64,000 bases of DNA from a virus: positions 1 through 64,000 of the IMG/VR virus record IMGVR_UViG_3300046652_000008, one strand, 5' to 3'. The notes under the pieces are model-generated. The model did not search any database, had not been told where the DNA came from, and worked only from the letters and a program-made list of their open reading frames with translations. Shown here piece after piece: positions 39,292-47,619 of this stretch (the stretch's first letter is position 1; each line of letters begins with the position of its first letter). A program made the translations under genes and the position numbers.

Positions 39292-39327
39292 GGTAACGCT
39301 TACCGCATGGTAAATCTTACCCGGTAA
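39292..39327. repeat. tandem GGTAA-N3-TTACC palindromes
   Basis: GGTAACGCTTACC (39292-39304) and GGTAAATCTTACC (39309-39321) are 13-bp dyads with centres 17 bp apart; a further GGTAA half-site follows at 39323-39327. Repeated dyads at this spacing are typical operator or replication-initiator sites. Confidence 0.6.
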
Positions 39328-40133
39328 GTATTCCCGAAGATAGTTATCTTGAAGGCATAGCGTATCAATAGAATCAACAGCTTAGGGAGTGGCAACAGCA
39401 TTGCTCTTATCATACCGTCCGACGAACTCACACGGACCCGCGAAACGACTGGACAGCCAGAAAAGCCAAGCGCGGATTGACAAAAGAATCAGACCGGACC
39501 CCAAACGCGATAGCAGGATCTAGATTGGGTTTCATGGGAAGCCGAGAGAATCACCCGCAGACATCCCCGCCGTCAGCCACTCCGCAAAGAGACCAGCAAT
39601 GGTTCAGGCAATAGGCATAGTGGATCAACAAGCCGAGTGAAGATCAGAGCCAGCCCACACCGCACGAGTAGGAACGAAATCCCCCGAGCGGCAATGAAAT
39701 GACAGGGTTAAACGCAGGATACCCTAGTGGTACAGTAAGCCGATACCCGAGATGCCAGCACGATGCAATAACAGCATCGAAACATCGCACGCCAGCAGCA
39801 CAGGACTAAGCCCCTGCTAGCGTCCTACCAAGAGGATACATGGATACCACCGGAACGCATGGAAACGCGGAGAAACGATCCTAGACTCAGCACGACCCCA
39901 CACAGGAGACGAGCAGATTCTAACCGAGACACAAACCGATCGAACAAACGAAAACGACTTGACGAGCCAACACGTTAACCATTAAAGAGCGGACAACGGC
40001 ATACGGGTAAACTCCGAATTGCACGCGCCTATCAATAATGCTAAATCGCAACGCGCCCAACGTGTTAGCCCGTCCAGTCTATTAGCTGCATTCAAACCGA
40101 GTACAGCTTATAGGCTGATAAGGACAGCCCACC

Positions 40134-40415
40134 GTGAAGAACAAGAAACGTAACGCAACGCTTCAGGCCGTAGTAGATAAGGCCAACGAATTCATGAACG
40201 AATCCCCCGATAGCGACAGGCCAGCACGCAAGATGCTAGCTGTATTCGTTGACTCCCTGTTATTCGAGGCCCGATGCTACAACGGATATAATTATCTGTA
40301 TTGGCTTGAGACGGGCTATGATCAATGGGTTAAAGATGGAAGACCAGACTTCCTTGAGAAAGACCCGTATATCTACGGACCCACGGGAGACGATTCACGC
40401 GTTAGATTCTACTAG
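40134..40415 (+). CDS. hypothetical early protein
   Basis: 93 residues with a GTG start (AAGGA 10 nt before). Basic N-terminus (MKNKKRNATLQAVVDKANEF), helical middle, aromatic end (YNGYNYLYWLETGYDQWVKD). It is the first rightward gene beyond the control region. A perfect stem-loop follows its stop. Function is unknown. Confidence 0.65.
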   Translation: MKNKKRNATLQAVVDKANEFMNESPDSDRPARKMLAVFVDSLLFEARCYNGYNYLYWLETGYDQWVKDGRPDFLEKDPYIYGPTGDDSRVRFY

Positions 40416-40423
40416 ACACCATA

Positions 40424-40453
40424 GACGCCTAATGATTAAACCCGTTAGGCGTC
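40424..40453 (+). terminator. intercistronic stem-loop
   Basis: GACGCCTAA and TTAGGCGTC form a perfect 9-bp stem with a 12-nt loop, extended outward by ATAGAC/GTCTAT. No U-tract follows, so it may be a transcript-end stabiliser or processing site and not a strict terminator. Confidence 0.45.
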
Positions 40454-40523
40454 CAGTCTATAGATAGCCTAGTATTAACGTATTAGACTATGCATAGGCT
40501 ACAACGTCCAATAGGGAGAAAGT

Positions 40524-40754
40524 ATGTTTATCCGAATCAGTAAGAGAACCGCACGGAAGATGTTCACCGAAGGCAAGTCCTTCTATATCATCGCTCACAA
40601 GATGCGCCCCGGTTATCCTTTCAGTATGGGAATGACCGTCTATCCCACGGAATACACCGAAGGCCAGTCATTCGATTACATGCTGAACAATTGGAACTTC
40701 TACAATTCCAGTTGGGAGACGGGATACTACCCCGCGTTCTATCTGGAACGGTGA
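40524..40754 (+). CDS. small hypothetical protein
   Basis: 76 residues (MFIRISKRTARKMFTEGKSF). Tyr/Phe-rich C-terminus (LNNWNFYNSSWETGYYPAFY). Ribosome site AGGGAGAAAGT. No family was recognised; it shares its aromatic style with the preceding gene product. Confidence 0.6.
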   Translation: MFIRISKRTARKMFTEGKSFYIIAHKMRPGYPFSMGMTVYPTEYTEGQSFDYMLNNWNFYNSSWETGYYPAFYLER

Positions 40755-40758
40755 CGCC

Positions 40759-40941
40759 ATGCAACCAGCACGATACAGACTCACCCAAGCATACGGAAAA
40801 CACGTTACACTCATAGGTGTATACGCCCACTTCAAAGACGCACAGCGCGCAAAAGAGCAGCACTGCTCCGAATTCACAAACCAGGGATATGGACTCTACA
40901 CCATAACCGAGACGACTACGCCCGAACCACAGGAGAGATGA
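40759..40941 (+). CDS. small hypothetical protein
   Basis: 60 residues (MQPARYRLTQAYGKHVTLIG, VYAHFKDAQRAKEQHCSEFT). A strand-helix pattern. It starts 4 nt after the previous stop and 3 nt separate it from the next gene, so expression is likely. No motif. Confidence 0.55.
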   Translation: MQPARYRLTQAYGKHVTLIGVYAHFKDAQRAKEQHCSEFTNQGYGLYTITETTTPEPQER

Positions 40942-40944
40942 GAA

Positions 40945-41832
40945 ATGGACTTCAGCAGCTTGTTCAAAAAAGGGATAACCTTGATATCTGTCAAGACATC
41001 TCAAGTAATGGGAACCAGTAAAAAACTTTCAGACGCGGGCAAAACAGCCATTGCCGAGCGTAATGACATGGCCCCCGAACGCTTGAACGCCACGAAGGTT
41101 ATCGCTAAGAGTGAGAATCTGAAGAAGCTAACCTCTGAGAAAACCGCATTCATGGCATGGATCACAGAACATTGTGTCCCGGCCACGGAATTCTTGCGGA
41201 GTGGCTGCTACTTTATTGATCGTAGCCTACTCGAAGACTTAGAAAACCAGCACGCCCAAACACTTCAAAATTGCGACTCGCTGTTAGTCGCACTCAAAGA
41301 AGAATGGTCCAGTATCCGTGAAGCTTCGCGCCGTGAATTAGGTCATGAATGGTCTGAAGACCTGCTACCCGAGACGCCGGACGCCTTGATCGCTCAATTC
41401 GGCATCACCTATCAGGCTTTCGAGCTTAGCATTCCAGATGGCATGGACCCTGCAACCCACCAGCGAGAACTTGACAAGGCCAACGGAGCATTGAAAAGCG
41501 CCTACCGCGAAGTAGAGTTAACCTTGCGCGATGAGATGATCAGCGCAGGCAACCCCAACGGGTTACTGGTAGCGCTAAAGAAGCGCCTTGATTCATTCGG
41601 GCAGACCAAAGGAGACCGTTTCCGCGAAGCACTGCTAACCAACGTGCTTGACTGGTGCGCCCGAGTACCACAGCGCAACATCTCAGAGAATCCGCAAATT
41701 GCACAGCTTGCAGACCTAGTGTATGCCAGTGTGTCAAGCTGGAACGTTGACCGCTTCAGAGACGACGCGAAAGAACGCGAGCAAGCGAGTGAGAAGATAG
41801 CGGAATTTATCCGCGAATTCGACAGGGTGTAG
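40945..41832 (+). CDS. helical protein, DUF3150-like
   Basis: 295 residues, soluble and helical. The N-terminal part (FKKGITLISVKTSQVMGTSK then KLSDAGKTAI) and the long helical body recall DUF3150-type proteins that accompany MoxR/CobS-like ATPases in phages; the similarity is by layout only. Long amphipathic helices (TLQNCDSLLVALKEEWSSIR, EREQASEKIAEFIREFDRV) dominate. It lies two genes before the AAA+ ATPase at 42124, consistent with a chaperone-like complex. Confidence 0.55.
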   Translation: MDFSSLFKKGITLISVKTSQVMGTSKKLSDAGKTAIAERNDMAPERLNATKVIAKSENLKKLTSEKTAFMAWITEHCVPATEFLRSGCYFIDRSLLEDLENQHAQTLQNCDSLLVALKEEWSSIREASRRELGHEWSEDLLPETPDALIAQFGITYQAFELSIPDGMDPATHQRELDKANGALKSAYREVELTLRDEMISAGNPNGLLVALKKRLDSFGQTKGDRFREALLTNVLDWCARVPQRNISENPQIAQLADLVYASVSSWNVDRFRDDAKEREQASEKIAEFIREFDRV

Positions 41833-41845
41833 TACTGTGAAGACA

Positions 41846-41875
41846 GGGCGATATCTAACCGGGTATTGACCCTGT
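41846..41875 (+). repeat. intercistronic stem-loop
   Basis: ACAGGG and CCCTGT pair around an inner CGATA/TATTG helix with one bulged base. It lies between the 295-residue gene and the zinc-ribbon gene. No U-tract. Confidence 0.4.
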
Positions 41876-41912
41876 ATTGACCGCACTAGACCACATCCAA
41901 CAATTGGACATT

Positions 41913-42113
41913 ATGACCACACTATCAGACATTCACGAACCCGCAGCCGTAAGGATGCGACACCCACAACGCGAGAACTCCAGAGCACGCCACGAGCGCA
42001 ACGCTAGGACAGACAAGACCGAGCGCACCTGTAAGACCTGTAACGCGACCATAGATCAGACGGACGCGCCATTTGTGCGCATGTATTGCGACACTTGCAA
42101 CGCTGGACAATAG
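41913..42113 (+). CDS. small zinc-ribbon protein
   Basis: 66 residues from the ATG at 41913 (a TTG at 41877 is an alternative start). A basic N-terminus is followed by TCKTCNATIDQTDAPFVRMY then CDTCNAGQ: CxxC-x15-CxxC. It may bind RNA/DNA or a partner protein. It directly precedes the AAA+ gene, whose own N-terminus is a similar ribbon. Confidence 0.6.
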   Translation: MTTLSDIHEPAAVRMRHPQRENSRARHERNARTDKTERTCKTCNATIDQTDAPFVRMYCDTCNAGQ

Positions 42114-42123
42114 GAGACATGAA

Positions 42124-43347
42124 ATGTATCGGCCCTGTACTTCGAGATTCAAAGGGACCACTTGCAACCGATGCGGTAAGGTTATCGGACTTGGCACTAC
42201 GATATACGTGGATTCTAACGAAGCCGTAAACAAGAAAGCCCGTTGCTATAGCTGCTACGAACAGACCAAAGACGGACAGAACAAAGACGGACAGAACCCG
42301 CAACCGCCAGATGCCCCTATGCCAAAAGACATAGCCGATGCAATCACGGCACCTCAACCCGTTGACGAGTCACGCATTCGAGATATCGCCAAAACCGAAT
42401 CCCTCAAGACGATCAAATCATGGGGAGACGAGAAGTGTACGGAGATCAAAGACCACGTTTTGACCCGCACCGAGGATATCATTCGGAAGACAGCCGAAAA
42501 GGTATTCAGGGACGAAGCGAGTAGGACCGTTATACTCCAGACCTCAGACCGGAAGATAAAAATCAATGGCGCACACTGCCAAACCGCCGACCTTGCACAG
42601 CTAATAGCAGCACGACGCCACACCTACATATACGGTCCACGCGGAACGGGAAAGACCCACGTAGTGCTACAACTATGCGCGGCCCTTAACCTCCGAGTCT
42701 ATATGGAATCTGGTAACCCATTCTTTACTCCCCACGACTATAAAGGTTATATGAATGCAATGGGAAGCTACACAGCTACTGCCCTGTATCGTTTCCTCAC
42801 TTGCGCCGAGCCTTGCGCCCTGTTTATTGACGAATTCGATAGACAGCGAGTAGATGCGCCCAGCGTACTCAATAGCCTATTGGCCCAAGGTCATATAACA
42901 TTTCCCAATGGGGAAACCCATCACCTCCGCACCGATGGAACACAGGTTATCATCGCGTCAGGCAACACCGCCATGAGAGGTGGTTCTACCGCCTACGCCG
43001 CAGCCAGCAAACAAGAACTATCCACGATTGACCGCTTTTTCTATCTCTACTGGCAGATAGACGAGAACTTAGAATCTAATATCGCTCAGGGTATCAGCCC
43101 GAAACACAGCGCGACTTGGGTATCGTGGATTAGAGCGATACGCGCATGGTACAGCAAGCCCGAGAATCGCAACATGGAAGAAGATGCACCCAGCCCCCGC
43201 GCGACATTTGACGGGCTAACCGCACTCGAAACTACCACGCTACCCGTAACCTTGATAGCAGATGGCGCAGTGTTTAAGGGAATAGCCCAAGAGGTTAAAG
43301 CTAAGGTCCTGGCAGCCTGCCCACTACCCCGCTTGATTGGACGCTAG
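42124..43347 (+). CDS. MoxR/CobS-like AAA+ ATPase with N-terminal zinc finger
   Basis: 407 residues from the ATG at 42124 (AGGAG 7 nt before). Residues about 1-40 form a zinc site (TTCNRCGKVIGLGTTIYVDS...CYSCYE). The AAA+ domain has Walker A YIYGPRGTGKTH, Walker B ALFIDEFDR, sensor 1 VIIASGNT and a C-terminal helical lid. This is the AAA_5/MoxR clade (CobS, CbbQ, NorQ), which remodels partner complexes together with VWA proteins. In phages such ATPases are common, with unknown targets. The partner candidate follows at 43435. Confidence 0.85.
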   Translation: MYRPCTSRFKGTTCNRCGKVIGLGTTIYVDSNEAVNKKARCYSCYEQTKDGQNKDGQNPQPPDAPMPKDIADAITAPQPVDESRIRDIAKTESLKTIKSWGDEKCTEIKDHVLTRTEDIIRKTAEKVFRDEASRTVILQTSDRKIKINGAHCQTADLAQLIAARRHTYIYGPRGTGKTHVVLQLCAALNLRVYMESGNPFFTPHDYKGYMNAMGSYTATALYRFLTCAEPCALFIDEFDRQRVDAPSVLNSLLAQGHITFPNGETHHLRTDGTQVIIASGNTAMRGGSTAYAAASKQELSTIDRFFYLYWQIDENLESNIAQGISPKHSATWVSWIRAIRAWYSKPENRNMEEDAPSPRATFDGLTALETTTLPVTLIADGAVFKGIAQEVKAKVLAACPLPRLIGR

Positions 43348-43402
43348 CAGCAATACGACGAGCTTAGAGCATAGCTGCACACCGCCGTTATGCTCTTTGC
43401 TG
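43348..43402 (+). repeat. intercistronic stem-loop
   Basis: CAGCAA (43348-43353) pairs with TTGCTG (43397-43402) and, inside, AGAGCATA (43366-43373) with TATGCTCT (43389-43396). It lies between the ATPase and its putative partner gene and could set their expression ratio. Confidence 0.5.
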
Positions 43403-43434
43403 ATCGGATTAAGGATACAATAAATGGAGAGGAT

Positions 43435-44316
43435 ATGAGACCCACCGAGCACACCGCCGAACAGATAAGATACTGGCGTAGCTTCCACGAACTCTTAGGC
43501 TTTGTAAGAGACGCTAGACCACCAGCAGACGCCACCTGTAGCCACGACCCGGAATTTAATAGCTGGGGAGAAGGCAACTGGTACAATACTAAGGACTTTA
43601 GCGAAGCAGTTAACCTTGCTACGAACGGTTGGGGCGACGGAGCTAAGCGCAGTATGCCCATGGTCAATGCCATCACTGCCAGCGTAGCAGCAAGAGTGGT
43701 AAGAGAAACTGTTATCACACAAGACTATCCAAGCTCACTTGGCTTTAGCGTTCCCGCTCTTTTGTCTGGTACGCCTGATTATTGGTATGCTTTCAATCAG
43801 ATAGCATCAGACAATCGCCAAAGCCCACAGGTTAAACTAAGCATTTCATTATGCCAGTCATGCGGAGTACCCGCTAAAGTGATGGAACTCAAGGGTGCAG
43901 CACTCGCGGCCATCGCTAACGCCCTAGAATTGAGCGGCAAGAGCGTGCAGATTCAAGCGGACTATACCACGACGGGATATGGTGGTGGATACATGAGCGA
44001 TGTATTCATTGTTAAGGAGTACGGCCAGCCCTTAGACTTAACCGCTATCATCTTTGCAATAGGCCACGCCAGCAGCCTAAGACGTATCGGTTTTGCAGCT
44101 TGGGAACAATCCCCGGTTGAGATCAGACATAAAACCGGAGTAGGTAACGGTGCATATGGAAGCCCGACCGACTGTAAAGAGACTGAACGCGGAAGCATTC
44201 ACATCCCGTCCTCATACCTGTATGATGGAGAGGCAGATTGGAACAATCGCGGCAGTGTCGAGAAATGGATAGCCGCCAAGCTGGAATCATGCGGAGTGAT
44301 TCTAGCCCACGAATAA
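43435..44316 (+). CDS. putative VWA-like partner of the AAA+ ATPase
   Basis: 293 residues from the ATG at 43435 (GGAGAGG site). The N-terminus NSWGEGNWYNTKDFSEAVNL, ATNGWGDG and the central core VKLSISLCQSCGVPAKVMEL, KGAALAAIANALELSGKSVQ, DLTAIIFAIGHASSLRRIGF read as a degenerate VWA/Rossmann fold. I recall a phage protein family of this type (DUF7192) beside MoxR ATPases, but the assignment is from memory. The pair ATPase + VWA-like protein would form a remodelling complex. Confidence 0.6.
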   Translation: MRPTEHTAEQIRYWRSFHELLGFVRDARPPADATCSHDPEFNSWGEGNWYNTKDFSEAVNLATNGWGDGAKRSMPMVNAITASVAARVVRETVITQDYPSSLGFSVPALLSGTPDYWYAFNQIASDNRQSPQVKLSISLCQSCGVPAKVMELKGAALAAIANALELSGKSVQIQADYTTTGYGGGYMSDVFIVKEYGQPLDLTAIIFAIGHASSLRRIGFAAWEQSPVEIRHKTGVGNGAYGSPTDCKETERGSIHIPSSYLYDGEADWNNRGSVEKWIAAKLESCGVILAHE

Positions 44317-44386
44317 CAACGAACTCGGAGCGGGATAAGAACCGCTCAACCCAATAACGATTAGAGACACTCAGGAGAGCAAAGCT

Positions 44387-45199
44387 ATGTATAACGCATA
44401 CGTCCAACCCCGGACACCAGAAGAAGAAGCAGCCGCCCAAGCCGCATATAATGCACGCTACGCCGAAGAGCGCAGGGTACTAGCCGCTAAGATCCAGGCC
44501 ACTACCCAGCTTATCGCGGACATTGGAGAAGCCTTGACCGCAGATCCAGACTCCAATGTACCAGTAGTCTATCTTAAAATCCGCGAAGGCAACGAACACG
44601 GGAATAATCTCCCGACGCTGGAAACCCAAGGAGACACCTATGGTCTACACTTCAGCTATGCCCGAACCAAGCCGGAAAAGCTTCACATATCTGGTACTTC
44701 ATGGCCGACCTATACCAACCGACACGGCAACGTCGAAATCATGTTCCCCTATCAGGCAGGAGCCGAATCCCCGACTATCACCGTAACCGAGAGCAGGGGA
44801 GCCGCCAAGATCGCCCAGGAGATCAAACGCCGACTCTTACCAGACCTTATGAAAGCATGGGAGACCTGCAAAGATAAGGTCGACTCGACAAACGCAACCA
44901 ACAGCCAGATGTATGCAACAGCCGCAAGCGTCGCCCAGATTCTAGGCGAGAAGCCGCCATCACGATCTAATAACGGTTATGAAGATGGGGTTATGGTGTA
45001 CGGCAACGCCGCAACTGTTAACGTATGCGGCCAGTACTCCACGTTCACCATCCGAACCACGGACCCCGACCACGCCGCCATTGTGGCACGCCACGCAGCC
45101 GCAGCCCATGCGGAGTATATTGCATTTATGAAAGAGCGCAAAGCCCAGACCGAACTACACAAGGAGACCACACTATGCATAGTGCCGCACGCCTTTTGA
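44387..45199 (+). CDS. hypothetical protein
   Basis: 270 residues. Helical N-terminus (EEEAAAQAAYNARYAEERRV), a beta-rich middle (NVPVVYLKIREGNEHGNNLP, TNRHGNVEIMFPYQAGAESP), and an Ala-rich helical end (VARHAAAAHAEYIAFMKERK). Ribosome site AGGAG. It follows the AAA+/VWA-like genes and may belong to that system. No family was recognised. Confidence 0.6.
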   Translation: MYNAYVQPRTPEEEAAAQAAYNARYAEERRVLAAKIQATTQLIADIGEALTADPDSNVPVVYLKIREGNEHGNNLPTLETQGDTYGLHFSYARTKPEKLHISGTSWPTYTNRHGNVEIMFPYQAGAESPTITVTESRGAAKIAQEIKRRLLPDLMKAWETCKDKVDSTNATNSQMYATAASVAQILGEKPPSRSNNGYEDGVMVYGNAATVNVCGQYSTFTIRTTDPDHAAIVARHAAAAHAEYIAFMKERKAQTELHKETTLCIVPHAF

Positions 45200-45300
45200 T
45201 CCTTTTGACGTCAGCCCTGTTGTCATGGGCTTTCATCTACTTTTGCGTAGGCTTCGGCCTATGCTTCGCGGGAATCTTTATCCCAGGCTTTAACCATTAA
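45175..45300 (+). CDS. 41-aa membrane micropeptide
   Basis: ATG at 45175 with AAGGAG upstream, overlapping the end of the 270-residue gene by 25 nt. It encodes MHSAARLLILLTSALLSWAF, IYFCVGFGLCFAGIFIPGFN, H: two short membrane segments. Ribosome site and position support it. Function is unknown. Confidence 0.6.
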   Translation: MHSAARLLILLTSALLSWAFIYFCVGFGLCFAGIFIPGFNH

Positions 45301-45310
45301 GGAGCACAGT

Positions 45311-45436
45311 ATGCCAATTTTCGCGCCAGCCCTTTTGTATATTTGGACCGCATGGTACTACTACCACGCGCCCCGCGTATGGCCCACCACGCCCCCACCA
45401 CGCCATCACCATGCTATGACGGCAGGAGAGCGCTAG
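45311..45436 (+). CDS. 41-aa aromatic/His-rich micropeptide
   Basis: ATG at 45311 with AAGGAG 8 nt before. MPIFAPALLYIWTAWYYYHA is a hydrophobic helix, followed by PRVWPTTPPPRHHHAMTAGE R. A small membrane protein of unknown role. Confidence 0.5.
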   Translation: MPIFAPALLYIWTAWYYYHAPRVWPTTPPPRHHHAMTAGER

Positions 45437-45484
45437 CCCAATCAACAACGACGAGCCGGGAGACCACCGAAGGAGTAAACGATT

Positions 45485-46231
45485 ATGGCATATACAAAAT
45501 TCACGAGCATTGCCCATTCCGTAAAGTTTGGGTACGCATACGACACGGGCTATCACAACCAATCCCCAATCAATGATCATTTTCGCATGTTCGAGACGTA
45601 TGGAGATGGACTCTGCCAGCATTCCGGCGATTGGGGAGTTGACCATGAGTTTCTTGCAGACTACCTGCTATCACTCGCCCAGGCCATGCTTGCGGACCCC
45701 GAGCTTTTGGAGACTGTCCGGTATCAATTCGACAGACCCGAGCGCAGCAAGATTGAATTCGCGGCCAGCATCATATTCAAAGCCGATCCAGACTATAGCT
45801 GGAGAGAGAAGAAGACCCGCTATTTCTCCATGCAAGAGCGGAAGATTAGCACAGCCCCCGGCAAGGAATACGATAAACGCTATGAGAAGGTAACAGACAT
45901 CCACACCGGCAAGCCACTTGCGATCTATAATCTGGTATTGAGTGGCTACTCAAACGGACTCGAAAAGCTACAAGCCGCCATCGCAATATATGATTGGGTC
46001 TGTGAGGATGGATCGCATGGATGGATGGAACGCCCTGCCCAGTTTTGCGGATTCACCAAGAGCACCGCCGACGCTTGCGCTATCGAGAACGCATACGAGA
46101 CTTGCGAATGGATCTTGAAGGCCGCATTCTTGAATGACCGCGCCAATTCAACCATTAAACGAGCCGTAGAAAACGCCAAGCCGCCATGCTGTGAGATCAT
46201 CCCCGACGACACCCAGGAGGCTACCGCATGA
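45485..46231 (+). CDS. hypothetical protein
   Basis: 248 residues (MAYTKFTSIAHSVKFGYAYD). Aromatic and charged throughout: SGDWGVDHEFLADYLLSLAQ, ERKISTAPGKEYDKRYEKVT, KLQAAIAIYDWVCEDGSHGW, KSTADACAIENAYETCEWIL. It looks soluble and alpha/beta. No known family was recognised. It is the first of five tightly coupled genes. Confidence 0.65.
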   Translation: MAYTKFTSIAHSVKFGYAYDTGYHNQSPINDHFRMFETYGDGLCQHSGDWGVDHEFLADYLLSLAQAMLADPELLETVRYQFDRPERSKIEFAASIIFKADPDYSWREKKTRYFSMQERKISTAPGKEYDKRYEKVTDIHTGKPLAIYNLVLSGYSNGLEKLQAAIAIYDWVCEDGSHGWMERPAQFCGFTKSTADACAIENAYETCEWILKAAFLNDRANSTIKRAVENAKPPCCEIIPDDTQEATA

Positions 46232-46440
46232 GCGGGAAGCAACCCACCACGACGATACCGACAGAACTCCTTATGGCGCTTGTCAAATTGTTAGACATCG
46301 CCCCACCTATCCTGCTAGACTGGATTCAGACCACGGGATACGGCGAGATCCACGATAGGGACTTGTCGGCCCTATTCGACTTTCAACGCGCCATAGACTT
46401 ACACCATGAGTTTATGAAAGAGAACGGAGTACAGGCATGA
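46228..46440 (+). CDS. small helical protein
   Basis: 70 residues (MSGKQPTTTIPTELLMALVK, LLDIAPPILLDWIQTTGYGE). ATG overlaps the upstream stop. Mostly helix; no motif. Confidence 0.55.
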   Translation: MSGKQPTTTIPTELLMALVKLLDIAPPILLDWIQTTGYGEIHDRDLSALFDFQRAIDLHHEFMKENGVQA

Positions 46441-46865
46441 AGCGCACCATGTTCGATAACCTTTTGGAACTCGCAGTGGAATGCCGAAAGATCGCGGCCC
46501 TATGGGTCCGTTACTCTCGCTACGCTACAGATACGGGAGTAATCGCAGACATCCAGAACGCACTACGCCAAGGCGCTTTTGTGACCCTGCGCCAGTCTAT
46601 CGACGGCAGCATGAACCAAGAAAAGCTATGTAACGCTGGAAGTGGGCATAGACATTGGCGCAATAGGCCCGTGTTAGCAGCAAGGACAAAGAAGGGACGA
46701 GCCCAGGTTAGGATAAACCTTAGCGATGGTATGCCAGCCCCCTCATGGGTTCACGTATATGACCGAGACGTTATAACCATTAGCGAGAAGCCGCTAACCA
46801 CGCCAGCGGACTACACGCCAGCAGAGCAGACCGCAGCCATGAACCGCGTTAAGGTAGTACTATAA
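46437..46865 (+). CDS. hypothetical protein
   Basis: 142 residues. N-terminal helix (DNLLELAVECRKIAALWVRY), a basic middle (GSGHRHWRNRPVLAARTKKG), and a C-terminal part with APSWVHVYDRDVITISEKPL. The ATG overlaps the upstream stop (ATGA). It may bind nucleic acid; no family evidence. Confidence 0.55.
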   Translation: MKRTMFDNLLELAVECRKIAALWVRYSRYATDTGVIADIQNALRQGAFVTLRQSIDGSMNQEKLCNAGSGHRHWRNRPVLAARTKKGRAQVRINLSDGMPAPSWVHVYDRDVITISEKPLTTPADYTPAEQTAAMNRVKVVL

Positions 46866-46884
46866 GGAAAAGGAGCAATCAACC

Positions 46885-47163
46885 ATGATGACACGAAAAG
46901 GACCGCAATACACACCCGAACGGGACGCAGCTACCGAAGCCGCAACTATCACATATGCTGAAAAACACGCCACGGCAACGGCGGAATACATTAAGGCATG
47001 TGCAGCCGTTTACCCCGAAGACGCTAAAGGAGATGTCCTGCCACCAGGAGAAGTTATTTGGCGAGGTTGGGCATTCTCTGGATTCGTTAAGACTGAATTC
47101 GATAGCGCCAGTTACGAGAAGATCAAAGCCGCCTTCGTAGCAGCCTACGATGCCGCTATATGA
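46885..47163 (+). CDS. small hypothetical protein
   Basis: 92 residues. Charged, helical (TPERDAATEAATITYAEKHA), then GDVLPPGEVIWRGWAFSGFV and KTEFDSASYEKIKAAFVAAY. The stop overlaps the next ATG. No family was recognised. Confidence 0.55.
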   Translation: MMTRKGPQYTPERDAATEAATITYAEKHATATAEYIKACAAVYPEDAKGDVLPPGEVIWRGWAFSGFVKTEFDSASYEKIKAAFVAAYDAAI

Positions 47164-47282
47164 TTAAGGCGATTCTGCATCTCGCTTTGATCCTATGTGC
47201 CTTTTTGTGCGCCATCCCATTCATTATCATCGGCGCTATTGCATGTGCCGTACTACCAGCACCGCAAGATATAGGAGACTAA
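47160..47282 (+). CDS. 40-aa membrane micropeptide
   Basis: ATG at 47160 overlaps the upstream TGA (ATGA). It encodes MIKAILHLALILCAFLCAIP, FIIIGAIACAVLPAPQDIGD: two membrane segments with an acidic end. It is followed 2 nt later by another membrane-protein gene. Confidence 0.6.
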   Translation: MIKAILHLALILCAFLCAIPFIIIGAIACAVLPAPQDIGD

Positions 47283-47284
47283 CA

Positions 47285-47566
47285 ATGCAAGACGACTTCG
47301 CTAAGATGGCAGGGTCTACGTTCAAGCTGGCGATTTTGGGAGTTGTGGCCGACGTTGTACTGGGCAGCCTTGCGCTCTGGTATACGCTCGCCCATGTGCT
47401 CACGCCCTATCTGAGCCAACAGGGAACCAGCTTCACCGCGCCGTACCTGCTTTGCCTTTCGGCCTACACGTCAATCCGTATTAGCTTGCGTATTCCCATC
47501 TTCGCAGTATGTACGCTTGCCGCCACTATCACTTTTCTCTTGACTCACGTAGTCAATGGGTTATAA
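47285..47566 (+). CDS. small multi-pass membrane protein
   Basis: 93 residues from the ATG at 47285 (AGGAG upstream). Three hydrophobic segments: TFKLAILGVVADVVLGSLAL, LTPYLSQQGTSFTAPYLLCL, IPIFAVCTLAATITFLLTHV. A holin or superinfection-exclusion protein might look like this; there is no direct evidence. A consensus-like promoter is embedded in its last 30 bases. Confidence 0.6.
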   Translation: MQDDFAKMAGSTFKLAILGVVADVVLGSLALWYTLAHVLTPYLSQQGTSFTAPYLLCLSAYTSIRISLRIPIFAVCTLAATITFLLTHVVNGL

Positions 47567-47567
47567 T
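47540..47567 (+). promoter_or_regulatory. sigma70-like promoter
   Basis: TTGACT, 16-nt spacer, TATAAT, the closest match to consensus in the window. Downstream CATTAACAGATACGAG is nearly the same as the sequence before the parB-like gene (ATTAACAGATCGAG). It drives the gene at 47620. Confidence 0.75.
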
Positions 47568-47619
47568 CATTAACAGATACGAGATGCCGAGCGAAGCACG
47601 GCAGAGGAGCGAGGCGACT

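Larger units (their letters stand above)
38394..40133. other. divergent gene-poor control region
   Basis: 1.74 kb separates the leftward and rightward arms. A few 60-75-codon frames exist up to 39.25 kb but lack ribosome sites and look unlike the phage proteins; from 39.25 to 40.13 kb neither strand has a frame of 60 codons. The first 300 bp carry many GGCGAA/TTCGCC elements on both strands, the right part of the plus strand is rich in A and C and poor in T. It probably holds early promoters, operators and perhaps a replication origin. Confidence 0.6.

Noticed and set aside
40621-41004. 127-codon minus-strand frame
   Set aside because: It lies opposite three small plus-strand genes with good ribosome sites and is a shadow frame.
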